A stretch of 7,660 nucleotides of DNA, taken from Candidatus Woesearchaeota archaeon (GTDB lineage Archaea > Nanobdellota > Nanobdellia > SCGC-AAA011-G17 > VGLX01). Positions 1-5,620 of this stretch are shown piece by piece; within the stretch, counting starts at the first letter, position 1, and each line of letters opens with the position of its first letter. The stretch is from assembly GCA_016866645.1 (NCBI GenBank), contig VGLX01000055.1, positions 1 through 7,660 on the forward strand, in the 5' to 3' direction. Under the pieces are notes generated by a model that saw nothing but the letters and a program-made list of their open reading frames with translations, ran no database searches and was not told the origin of the DNA. A program made the translations under genes and the position numbers.

Positions 1-1
1 T

Positions 2-403
2 GCTAAGTTCTCCCAGCTGTTTGATGAGGATTTCATAATGTTCGGATCCAAGATAGAACAGATATCCCAAACGAACCTTACTTATTACCCTTACAAGGAG
101 AACATATTTGACTACATGAAGGTATGTAAAGGCGTGATAACCCTTGCAGGGCACTTGACGCTCTCAGAATGCATCGCTTACAAAAAGCCGGCCATGGTTT
201 TTCCTATACAAGACCATGTTGAACAGATGCTTAACGCTTACAGTCTGGAGAAAATTTCTTACGTCATGTATAATATAGAAGACTTGAGAAAGAACTTGAA
301 GAAATTTTTGGACAGCTTAGGCGAGTTGAAGGATAGGATACCCCAAGTCGAGTTTAATGGCTCAGACCAGGTAGTGGATATAGTGCACAACTTGCTTACG
401 TGA
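2..403 (+). CDS. MurG-like (GT28-type) glycosyltransferase, C-terminal part, 5' end outside window
   Basis: Partial gene; the frame is open from the first complete codon at base 2 and 133 residues are visible. The segment resembles the nucleotide-sugar-binding C-terminal domain of MurG/GT28-type (GT-B fold) glycosyltransferases: a hydrophobic strand ending in AGHLTLSE (about visible residues 49-56), then KP (62-63), a proline (68), and EQ...N (74-78), which matches the family's G-x-x-T-x-x-E ... KP ... P ... EQ-x-x-N pattern around the donor sugar nucleotide. Such enzymes transfer a sugar from UDP- or another NDP-sugar to a lipid or cell-surface acceptor on the cytoplasmic face of the membrane. 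Acceptor and donor cannot be told from this fragment. An internal ATG at 38 is not the start, since coding similarity seems to continue upstream. The stop overlaps the convergent TIM-barrel gene by 8 bases. Family assignment is fairly sure; specificity is unknown. Confidence 0.75.
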   Translation, partial: AKFSQLFDEDFIMFGSKIEQISQTNLTYYPYKENIFDYMKVCKGVITLAGHLTLSECIAYKKPAMVFPIQDHVEQMLNAYSLEKISYVMYNIEDLRKNLKKFLDSLGELKDRIPQVEFNGSDQVVDIVHNLLT

Positions 404-1190
404 AATCTTTTAGGACGTCGATCCATTCTTTTGGGTTGTCTCTTTTTAGTATAGCATCTAGTGAGTATACTGCTACGTTACTGATGCCTGCACTTTTTAG
501 CATTTCCAAGTCTTGCCTGAACTGTTCCGGGCTGGTGTAGCACCCTTCTTTTTCTAGTATGCCTGGGCCTATCAGCCCGACTGATGCGCTCATGTCAGGG
601 TTTTGTTTCACTATCCGTTTAAGCATGATCTTGTTGTAATTTTTGCATAAGGGCCTTAGTGTCTGGCCTGCTAGCGTGGTGTACATCATCAGCTGAAGGG
701 TCATGTTTTTTCTCTTCTCTAATGTTATGCCCAGTTTGTTAAGGTAGAATTTTGGCATTGGCGCTTCGTTGATAAGTATTTTAGTATTATTTTTCGCTAG
801 CCAGTAGATAGTCTCTTTTAGGTATTCTGTGTTTTTTGCGTTCTTGAAGAAGATGCCTAGCCCCCACAGCAGGGTCTTGAGGTTGTTGTGTTTGAATTTA
901 GGTATTGGCGGCTCTAGGTCTATCTTTATTCGCATTCCTTTGTATTGTCTCAGCTCGTCGATGCTTTCTTTGCTTGTGAGGCCTGAGAACCAGTAGCCTT
1001 CTTCTTTGGATAACGCCGGCCACGCCCCAAGTATTATGTTTTTAGACCTTATCTTCTTGGTGTATTCTTGGAACTGTCTTTTGCTCCTGACTGCTATGTA
1101 CACTTCTACTTTGAAGTCTATGAGCCTTACTGCCTTTTTCCAATCGGTCTCTTCGGGAAATTCTGACCAGAGGATTATTCTTTTGAACAT
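396..1190 (-). CDS. Predicted TIM-barrel protein, glycoside-hydrolase-like, function unassigned
   Basis: A 264-residue protein with no signal peptide or membrane segment. I do not recognise the exact family. Eight alternating strand/helix units can be traced: RIILWSEF (4-11), KVEVYIAV (27-34), NIILGAWPAL (51-60), MRIKIDLEPP (86-95), KILINEAP (137-144), LQLMMYTT (165-172), SASVGLIGPG (201-210) and ISNVAVYSLD (236-245), which is what a complete (beta/alpha)8 barrel gives. Acidic residues sit at strand ends (E10, D91, E93, E142), with aromatic and Gly/Pro loops, as in glycoside hydrolases and related sugar-acting barrels. The neighbouring glycosyltransferase points the same way, but it is convergent, not co-transcribed. 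A GTG at 1208 would add six residues; I prefer the ATG at 1190 because the TATA box centred near 1216 puts the transcript start at that ATG. Fold is moderately sure; a catalytic role is inference. Confidence 0.75.
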   Translation of the reverse strand: MFKRIILWSEFPEETDWKKAVRLIDFKVEVYIAVRSKRQFQEYTKKIRSKNIILGAWPALSKEEGYWFSGLTSKESIDELRQYKGMRIKIDLEPPIPKFKHNNLKTLLWGLGIFFKNAKNTEYLKETIYWLAKNNTKILINEAPMPKFYLNKLGITLEKRKNMTLQLMMYTTLAGQTLRPLCKNYNKIMLKRIVKQNPDMSASVGLIGPGILEKEGCYTSPEQFRQDLEMLKSAGISNVAVYSLDAILKRDNPKEWIDVLKDFT

Positions 1191-1209
1191 AAGGCTTATA
1201 TAACACACA

Positions 1210-1222
1210 GGGTTTATATTAT
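1210..1222 (-). promoter_or_regulatory. TATA box for the TIM-barrel gene (leaderless)
   Basis: On the minus strand this reads AATATAAACC, centred about 26 bases upstream of the ATG at 1190. At the usual archaeal spacing transcription would begin on the ATG itself. This is the argument for choosing 1190 over the GTG at 1208, which would then lie upstream of the transcript. Confidence 0.55.
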
Positions 1223-1251
1223 TTTATTTACTACTGTTGAGTGGTTAAGAT

Positions 1252-1270
1252 AGAAAGGTTTATATATTAG
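1252..1270 (+). promoter_or_regulatory. BRE/TATA promoter of the membrane metalloprotease gene
   Basis: Purine-rich AGAAAGG (likely TFB recognition element) runs into TTTATATATT at 1259-1268. The inferred start is near 1290, leaving a leader of about 39 bases. A G5 run at 1310-1314 could pair weakly with the 16S rRNA 3' end, but lies 14 bases before the ATG, so it is a doubtful ribosome site. A second, weaker TATA-like stretch near 1288-1297 would give a much shorter leader. Confidence 0.55.
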
Positions 1271-1328
1271 AAACTTCTTTAAAGTATAGAATATACACAA
1301 GAATCGATAGGGGGCATAGTATAGAAAC

Positions 1329-1823
1329 ATGAGATTAAGAGAGGGAATAAGACCCAAAAATTCAGGTATAAACTTCGCAATAGAGTTCTCAATAAGCTGG
1401 GTATTGTTCATACTATTAGCATACGCAATCCACGAATATTCTCACCTCATAACGCTTAAGATCCTCGGCGGAGAAGGAGCCATAACAGAATGGAACCTAA
1501 CTACGCCTATACAGATGCCAAACATAGAACATGGAAAAGCGTTAGTAGCGATAGCAGGAGGCTGGGGAGTCATGATAATCTATGCAATACTCATGCTGAT
1601 AATCGGAGAACTGGAAGAAAGATGCGCCCTGCTTATAATATCTATACAACAAGGGATATATGGCGTGGGGGAAATGCTATTCCACTTAGGTGCACCGATA
1701 AACATGCTGACAGTAGCGTTCATCGGATACACCGTAGGCACGATACCAGTGATGTTCATAATCTACAAGCTATTCGGACACAAGAGAAGGATAGTAAAAA
1801 GAGTATCTTATGTATATGAGTAA
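1329..1823 (+). CDS. Small integral-membrane zinc metalloprotease, HExxH (M50-like)
   Basis: A 164-residue, very hydrophobic protein with about four membrane segments (roughly 16-34, 71-93, 99-118, 124-147). The first ends in the zinc-binding motif H35-E-Y-S-H39, followed by a Gly-rich stretch (LGGEG, 46-50). Placing HExxH inside or at the edge of a membrane helix is typical of the M50/site-2 protease group, which cuts transmembrane or membrane-near substrates. An AGG element at 76-78 and E115/H119 in a later helix are candidates for the remaining fold and third zinc ligand; the classic S2P NPDG motif is not seen, so the match is to the broad M50-like group only. The basic C-terminus (HKRRIVKR) suggests a cytoplasmic tail. 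It has its own promoter, is divergent from the TIM-barrel gene, and its substrate is unknown. Confidence 0.78.
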   Translation: MRLREGIRPKNSGINFAIEFSISWVLFILLAYAIHEYSHLITLKILGGEGAITEWNLTTPIQMPNIEHGKALVAIAGGWGVMIIYAILMLIIGELEERCALLIISIQQGIYGVGEMLFHLGAPINMLTVAFIGYTVGTIPVMFIIYKLFGHKRRIVKRVSYVYE

Positions 1824-1864
1824 CCATTTTTCTAAGACTTTATTGAATTAGAATAATAAAAAAA
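1824..1864. terminator. AT-rich convergent spacer with oligo-T on both strands
   Basis: The 41-base gap between two convergent stops carries T5 at 1827-1831 on the plus strand, just after the protease stop, and A7 at 1858-1864, which reads T7 on the minus strand directly after the repeat-protein stop. Archaeal RNA polymerase terminates at oligo-T without needing a hairpin, so this spacer probably ends both transcripts. Confidence 0.5.
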
Positions 1865-2749
1865 TTAAGGTATATCTAACTCTAAGACTTCTTCTATGCT
1901 CCTATAATTGACTTTTCCGTCAGCGTTCTTCTCAACCTCACGGACTTTTGTATAGGCTCCGCCTAAAAATTTCGTCAAAGTTTCCCTTTCCCTGTAGTCT
2001 GGAATATCATCATTGTTCATGTCAAACTCTGTGACCCTGGATCCGTCAGGCATGTTCTTCTCGGTGAGCAGATAAACGCTCTCACTGCCGTCAGTACCAT
2101 AAACTTTTGTCTCTAAAATCCTATCGCCATTATCCAAGACTGTCTCTGTTTCTATGCTGTCTATAAATCCGTCTGCGAGAAGGTCATTCTGAGTAACAGT
2201 TATGCCTGGGCCTGCAAAGATTTTCTTCTCACGAGTCCCTATCTTGCCGTCAGCCCCGTAATAATCTCTGATGATAACGCCGCCTGAGCAGAGCATTTCT
2301 GTTATCTTAACGTCTATCTTGCCGTCAGCGCCGAAATCCTCTTCAGTGACAGAACCGCCAAGCATCTGCTTATGCGTTTTCCTATAGTCTATCGTGCCAT
2401 CATTGCCACGGTCTTCTTCGATTACAGTAGTCTCGCATCCGTTATCACGGTAAACCTTCTCATACCTCATGACTTCATAGTCCGCAGTGCCATCTAGAAC
2501 CCCATCGATGCCCATGTCATATTCTGTCAAAACCCTCCCGTCTTTGTAAGTCCTTTCAACAATTATAAACTTAGATTCTGTTTTAACATCATAGTCATTG
2601 AACCATTGCAGAGTAGAACGTGTTATCTTAACTTTCTTAACATCCTTGTAACAGCCTTTAGTATTGTTTTCAATACCTGCTGCTGGATAAGCTGTAGTTA
2701 TTCCTAGTGCGCATATGAATGGTAATAATTTTTTGCATAAATTCTTCAT
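1865..2749 (-). CDS. Secreted protein of eight DG-centred repeats (DxxxDGxID type)
   Basis: A 294-residue protein of unrecognised function. The N-terminus has lysines (K2, K6, K7), a hydrophobic stretch of about residues 8-20 and an AYPAAG region, i.e. a Sec-type signal peptide with likely cleavage around 20-25; there is no lipobox. From about residue 70 the chain is a tandem repeat of roughly 25-30 residues: a turn (GG or DG), a strand such as VTEE, then D-x-x-x-D-G-x-I-D and another strand. The central D-G pairs are at 82, 117, 142, 167, 193, 220, 247 (DD) and 277. Acidic D-x-x-x-D-G-x-x-D loops suggest calcium binding, as in dockerin or thrombospondin type 3 repeats, but the helices of EF-hands are missing and beta-hairpin repeats look more likely. 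Probably a surface or extracellular binding protein. It has its own TATA box and a strong AGGAGG site that fixes the start. Confidence 0.8.
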   Translation of the reverse strand: MKNLCKKLLPFICALGITTAYPAAGIENNTKGCYKDVKKVKITRSTLQWFNDYDVKTESKFIIVERTYKDGRVLTEYDMGIDGVLDGTADYEVMRYEKVYRDNGCETTVIEEDRGNDGTIDYRKTHKQMLGGSVTEEDFGADGKIDVKITEMLCSGGVIIRDYYGADGKIGTREKKIFAGPGITVTQNDLLADGFIDSIETETVLDNGDRILETKVYGTDGSESVYLLTEKNMPDGSRVTEFDMNNDDIPDYRERETLTKFLGGAYTKVREVEKNADGKVNYRSIEEVLELDIP

Positions 2750-2754
2750 AACAA

Positions 2755-2765
2755 TCCCTCCTCGG
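2755..2765 (-). promoter_or_regulatory. Strong ribosome binding site of the repeat protein gene
   Basis: The minus strand reads GAGGAGGGA with the AGGAGG core at 2757-2762, seven bases before the ATG at 2749. It is one of only two strong sites in the window and fixes this start. Confidence 0.8.
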
Positions 2766-2783
2766 CTACTGCTAAGTTAGAGT

Positions 2784-2797
2784 GTATTATAAAACTT
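2784..2797 (-). promoter_or_regulatory. TATA box of the repeat protein gene
   Basis: The minus strand reads TTTTATAATA, centred near 2790, giving an inferred start near 2764 and a leader of about 15 bases that just includes the ribosome binding site. Confidence 0.5.
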
Positions 2798-2832
2798 GTT
2801 ATTACGTATACAAAAAGCAGGCAATCCGGCAA

Positions 2833-2846
2833 AAACTATAAAAAAG
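2833..2846 (+). promoter_or_regulatory. TATA box of the YggS-like gene (leaderless)
   Basis: ACTATAAAAAA, centred near 2840, is 28 bases before the ATG at 2868, so the mRNA should start within a few bases of the start codon. No ribosome binding site precedes the ATG. Confidence 0.5.
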
Positions 2847-2867
2847 TGTTAAACCCACATTACTATC

Positions 2868-3488
2868 ATGATAAAAGAAAACTTAGGAAACATGAATATC
2901 CCTTCCCATGTGAAGCTCATAGCAGTGACTAAAACTAGGACAGTTGAGGAGATAAACGAAGCTATCAGAGCAGGAGTAAACTGTATAGGTGAGAACAGGG
3001 TCAAGGAAGCTGAAGAAAAATTCAATCTCTTACTAAAAGTCGAGAAGCACATGATAGGCAGCCTGCAGACCAACAAGGTTAAACTAGCGGTTGAGCTTTT
3101 TGACATGATTCAAAGCGTAGACTCGCTAAAGCTTGCCAAAGAGATAGATAAGAGATGCGCAGCCATACATAAAGTAATGCCGGTGCTAATAGAAGTTAAC
3201 ATAGGCAATGAGAAAAACAAACATGGGATAAATCCTGAAGATGTGAAAAACTTTTTGCTGGAACTTTCAAGCTTGAAGCATATAAGCGTGCAGGGCTTGA
3301 TGTGCGTAGCTCCGATGCTAGAGCCGGAGCAAGTCAGGCCTTATTTCAAGAAGATGAAGCAACTTTTCGATTCTATTGGTAATTTGAAATGGCTTTCTAT
3401 GGGCATGAGCAACGATTATAAGATAGCAATAGAAGAAGGCAGCAACATGGTGCGGATAGGCACTTTGTTATTCGGGAAGAGAGAATAG
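2868..3488 (+). CDS. yggS: YggS/PLPBP family pyridoxal-phosphate homeostasis protein
   Basis: A 206-residue single-domain PLP-binding protein of the YggS/PROSC family, which keeps cytosolic pyridoxal 5'-phosphate and amino/keto-acid pools in balance and shows no known enzyme activity. Visible family marks are the PLP-lysine strand KLIAVTKTRT (K22 forms the Schiff base), GENRVKEAEEK (41-51), H61-x-IGSLQTNK (to 70), IQSVDS (81-86), the barrel strand PVLIEVNIG (105-113), QGLMCVAPM (142-150), LSMGMSNDY (176-184) and the phosphate-binding GSNMVRIGT (191-199) followed by FG.R. Bacterial members are usually about 230 residues; here the N-terminal helix before the PLP lysine is short. The family is widespread in bacteria and eukaryotes and, to my knowledge, less regular in archaea. 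It has its own leaderless promoter; the methyltransferase gene follows after 37 bases. Confidence 0.92.
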   Translation: MIKENLGNMNIPSHVKLIAVTKTRTVEEINEAIRAGVNCIGENRVKEAEEKFNLLLKVEKHMIGSLQTNKVKLAVELFDMIQSVDSLKLAKEIDKRCAAIHKVMPVLIEVNIGNEKNKHGINPEDVKNFLLELSSLKHISVQGLMCVAPMLEPEQVRPYFKKMKQLFDSIGNLKWLSMGMSNDYKIAIEEGSNMVRIGTLLFGKRE

Positions 3489-3490
3489 TT

Positions 3491-3504
3491 AGGTTTTTAA
3501 GCTT
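3491..3504 (+). promoter_or_regulatory. TATA-like box of the methyltransferase gene (leaderless)
   Basis: AGGTTTTTAAGC, centred near 3498, is about 28 bases before the ATG at 3526 in the 37-base gap after the YggS-like gene. It suggests separate leaderless transcription, though read-through from upstream is also possible. No ribosome binding site is seen. Confidence 0.4.
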
Positions 3505-3525
3505 ACCAATCGCCAGATTGTTCTT

Positions 3526-4662
3526 ATGCAAACAGTGTTTGATTTTTACGACCAAGAGGAAATCGAAGGCTATCTTTCTGAGATAGAGTCTATGCTAAGA
3601 AAAGGCCACAACCCAGAGAAGATACAGGCCTCGTTAGGCATCGAATGCTTTGAAGAAATGCTCAACCTCGCAAAAGCCCGTATGAAGAACGAAAAAACCG
3701 GGGAAAAACTGTACATGGGCTTAGAGGATCTAAGATTCGCTACTCATCAAGACGTAGCGGACTACAGGGCATCAAGGCTAAGATGCGAAACGATAATCGA
3801 TGTCGGCTGCGGAGTAGGCTTACAAAGCATAGCTTTCGCTAAGACATGCTCAAAAGTCATCGCTATAGAGGTCGATGAGAGAAAAGCGAGATACGCTGAG
3901 GAGAACTTCAAAAAACTCGGCTTGAAGAACGTGGAGCTCATAAAAGACGAGGCTATAAAATCTGCTAAGAAGATAAAAAAAGCAGATATCATATTTTGCG
4001 ACACTGAAAGGGCTGCTGAAGAGACAGAAAGAAGCTTAGAAACCCTGAGGCCGAACATAAAAGAGCTGATGAAGGCTTACTCAAAGCTGACGAAGGATTT
4101 TTGCATAGAAATACCCCCCCAGATAAGAGACCTAAAGATAAAATGCGAAAAAGAGTACTTATCAATCGATGGAAAGCTCAACAGGCTTGACCTTTACTTC
4201 GGCAACTTGGCAAAGTCGGAATACTCGGCAGTTTCGCTTCCAAGTAAGGAAAGAGTTGAAGGCAAAACTCAAAAATCTCAAAAAAAGTCGGAAAAGGCAT
4301 TAAGGTACGTTTACGAAGTAGACGAAGCAGTCGTAAAAGCCGGCCTGACTTCAAACATAACCCCCAAAGGATGCTTACTGTACAGCGAAGAACGACAGAC
4401 ATTGCTGACTTCTGAAAAGCACGCGAGCAGCCCTTTTTTCACTAAAACCTACAAGGTCTTAGCTACTTGCGACCCAACGCAGGATAAAATAACTAACGGG
4501 CTGAAAAAATCCGGAGCAGGCAGTGTAGTTCTGAGGGCCAAGGTCAAGCCTGAAGAGTACTGGTCTGAGAAGAAGAAATACGAGACAGGAATGACAGGCA
4601 ATAAGAAACTGTATCTGTTCGTTACCAGCAAAGAAGCTTTGATAGCTGAGATTATAAGTTAG
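3526..4662 (+). CDS. Class I SAM-dependent methyltransferase with C-terminal THUMP-like domain
   Basis: A 378-residue protein in three parts. An N-terminal helical region (about 1-85) ends in FATHQDVADYRASRL. A Rossmann methyltransferase core follows, with SAM motif I DVGCGVG (92-98), an acidic residue after strand 2 (IAIEVD, E115-D117) and FCDTERA (157-163) at the motif IV position. The C-terminal domain (about 258-378, from LRYVYEVDEAVVKAGL) resembles the THUMP-like domain of the PG_1098 type. Order and spacing match a poorly characterised bacterial/archaeal family; an RNA substrate is suggested by the THUMP-like part but not shown. Bacterial relatives commonly have a DPAR-like motif where this protein has DTER, so the active-site loop is changed. 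A lysine-rich linker (about 240-258) separates the domains. A C7 run at 4114-4120 encodes part of IPPQ. It overlaps the convergent NUDIX gene by 4 bases. Confidence 0.85.
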   Translation: MQTVFDFYDQEEIEGYLSEIESMLRKGHNPEKIQASLGIECFEEMLNLAKARMKNEKTGEKLYMGLEDLRFATHQDVADYRASRLRCETIIDVGCGVGLQSIAFAKTCSKVIAIEVDERKARYAEENFKKLGLKNVELIKDEAIKSAKKIKKADIIFCDTERAAEETERSLETLRPNIKELMKAYSKLTKDFCIEIPPQIRDLKIKCEKEYLSIDGKLNRLDLYFGNLAKSEYSAVSLPSKERVEGKTQKSQKKSEKALRYVYEVDEAVVKAGLTSNITPKGCLLYSEERQTLLTSEKHASSPFFTKTYKVLATCDPTQDKITNGLKKSGAGSVVLRAKVKPEEYWSEKKKYETGMTGNKKLYLFVTSKEALIAEIIS

Positions 4663-5336
4663 AATATCTCTACTATCTCTCCGATTTTCTTATTCTTAGC
4701 ATAAAGCTTCGGCGGCCTATGAGCTACGTCTTCTTTGAACTGCGTGGTCTCTTTCACAAGGCCTAATGATTTGATTTTCTTCCTGAAGTTCCTCTTGTCC
4801 AGCTCTTTGTGGAAGATTATCTCATATATCTTTTGTAGATCCGTAAGTGTGAACTCCTCTGGGAGTAAAGAGAACGCTACTGTAGTGTATTCCAGCTTCC
4901 ACCTAAGCCTTTTCAAGGCGTAGTCAAGTATGGACTTATGGTCAAACGCCAGGTCTGGCAGGTCGTAAGCCGAGAACCAGTTAACCTCTTTGACATCTGT
5001 GCTTGCCTTAAGCTTGAACTTCTCAGAGTTTACCAAAGCGAAATAGGCTACTGTTATAACCCTTGTCCTAGGGTCTCGTTTCGGGTTACCGAAAGTGTAC
5101 AGCTGCTCCAGGTAGACATCCTTAACATTAGTCTCTTCTAACAGCTCTCTCTTAGCTGCTTCTTCTAAGCTTTCGTCTATCTTTACGAACCCTCCAGGAA
5201 TAGCCCACATGTCCTTGAAAGGATCAACATTACGCTTGACTAGCAAAACTTTCAAATCATTATCCCTAACAGTGAAAAGTATAACATCTACTGTGACAGA
5301 AGGCCGTTCAAACTTTGTAGCATCGTAACCTTTCAT
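4659..5336 (-). CDS. NUDIX hydrolase with C-terminal NrtR-like winged helix
   Basis: A 225-residue protein. The N-terminal NUDIX domain (about 13-140) carries the Nudix box from G49 to V71: G49, E55, R63-E64 and E67-E68 fit G-x5-E-x7-REUxEExGU, with only the late glycine replaced by N70. The metal-binding glutamates are all present, so it should hydrolyse a nucleoside diphosphate linked to another group; ADP-ribose or similar is the best guess from the family. PKRDPRTRVITVAYFAL (85-101) is also typical. The C-terminal part (about 150-225, LLPEEFTLTDLQKIYEII ... RNFRKKI) matches the winged helix of NrtR-type regulators, which repress NAD metabolism genes and sense ADP-ribose through the NUDIX part. 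Many bacterial NrtR proteins have decayed Nudix boxes; here an enzyme, or enzyme plus regulator, is possible. No NAD genes lie nearby. Single leaderless gene. Confidence 0.9.
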   Translation of the reverse strand: MKGYDATKFERPSVTVDVILFTVRDNDLKVLLVKRNVDPFKDMWAIPGGFVKIDESLEEAAKRELLEETNVKDVYLEQLYTFGNPKRDPRTRVITVAYFALVNSEKFKLKASTDVKEVNWFSAYDLPDLAFDHKSILDYALKRLRWKLEYTTVAFSLLPEEFTLTDLQKIYEIIFHKELDKRNFRKKIKSLGLVKETTQFKEDVAHRPPKLYAKNKKIGEIVEIF

Positions 5337-5353
5337 GATAGTGTATGAAATAC

Positions 5354-5370
5354 AATTATATATAAACTTT
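5354..5370 (-). promoter_or_regulatory. TATA box of the NUDIX gene (leaderless)
   Basis: The minus strand reads AGTTTATATATAATT, centred near 5361, 25 bases from the ATG at 5336. Purines precede it (AAAAAAG). Transcription should begin at the start codon. This is the best-formed TATA box in the window. Confidence 0.65.
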
Positions 5371-5399
5371 TTTGAAACTAGTCAGGAAATGGTTCCATA

Positions 5400-5416
5400 G
5401 AAAGGCTTAAATAATA
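5400..5416 (+). promoter_or_regulatory. Orphan TATA-like element facing the intergenic region
   Basis: GAAAGG followed by CTTAAATAATA resembles the BRE/TATA arrangement before the metalloprotease gene (AGAAAGG-TTTATATATT). It would start a transcript near 5431-5437, where no protein gene follows for almost 300 bases. This is the main reason to consider a small RNA in 5431-5549. Confidence 0.35.
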
Positions 5417-5430
5417 TGCTGATAACCTCG

Positions 5431-5549
5431 AGTCCTATCTAACAACAATAACAACTAACCCTTCACGGGTTCCAACCGGCGCATTTTCTTCCAAAAAAAG
5501 AAAGGGAAAACCTTAAACATGGTGAATAATGCAAGGTAGGAACAGGACT
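5431..5549 (+). ncRNA. Possible structured small RNA (unrecognised)
   Basis: Nested complementary segments can be paired by eye: AGTCCT (5431-5436) with AGGACT (5544-5549), GTTCC (5469-5473) with GGAAC (5539-5543), and GCATT (5481-5485) with AATGC (5528-5532). A hairpin AACCC-TTCAC-GGGTT (5457-5471) competes with part of the second stem, and ACCTT (5510-5514) with AAGGT (5533-5537) competes with the third. The order is properly nested and the outer stem lies where a transcript from the TATA element at 5400-5416 would begin. I looked for tRNA, SRP RNA and RNase P RNA marks and found none. Short stems like these can arise by chance, so this is a candidate only. It could also be a long untranslated leader of the moxR operon. 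Confidence 0.25.
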
Positions 5550-5583
5550 AGCGTTTTCAAACAATGCTCGTGCCGACATTCAG

Positions 5584-5596
5584 ATTATTTATAGGT
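5584..5596 (+). promoter_or_regulatory. Second TATA-like element in the intergenic region
   Basis: GATTATTTATAGG, centred near 5590, would start a transcript near 5616, immediately before the inverted repeat at 5621-5687. AT-rich intergenic DNA yields such matches easily, so support is weak. Confidence 0.25.
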
Positions 5597-5620
5597 CTAA
5601 AAACTCAAAACTCACGACGG

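Noticed and set aside
1191..1208. GTG at 1206-1208 as an upstream start for the TIM-barrel gene
   Set aside because: The TATA box would overlap or follow it too closely, and its six extra residues add nothing to the first barrel strand; ATG 1190 fits the promoter spacing.
1490..1819. 109-codon open frame on the plus strand inside the metalloprotease gene
   Set aside because: Its translation is rich in Arg, Asp and His with no family features, while the other frame gives a coherent membrane protein with HExxH and a promoter.
3762..4058. 98-codon minus-strand frame inside the methyltransferase gene
   Set aside because: Ser/Phe-rich antisense shadow of a Lys/Glu-rich coding sequence; no promoter, ribosome site or recognisable motif.
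4114..4120. C7 run in the methyltransferase gene as a phase-variation tract
   Set aside because: Only seven bases long, encodes part of IPPQ in a continuous full-length frame, and no second switchable gene of this kind is seen. A sequencing check would be simple, but nothing suggests slippage.
5457..5471. AACCC-TTCAC-GGGTT hairpin as an intrinsic terminator
   Set aside because: No T run follows on the plus strand, and on the minus strand it would lie upstream of the NUDIX promoter with nothing to terminate.
5467..5480. GGGTTCCAACCGG as a tRNA T-arm
   Set aside because: The stem does not pair over five bases in the needed register, and no acceptor, D-arm or anticodon arm could be placed around it on either strand.
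5519..5539. Short frame from the ATG at 5519 as a small protein gene
   Set aside because: Only six codons (ATG GTG AAT AAT GCA AGG, then TAG), with no ribosome site and no TATA box at leaderless distance.
5600..5613. Tandem AAAACTC AAAACTC repeat
   Set aside because: Only two copies of a simple A-rich heptamer in AT-rich intergenic DNA; no spacing or copy number that points to CRISPR or iterons.
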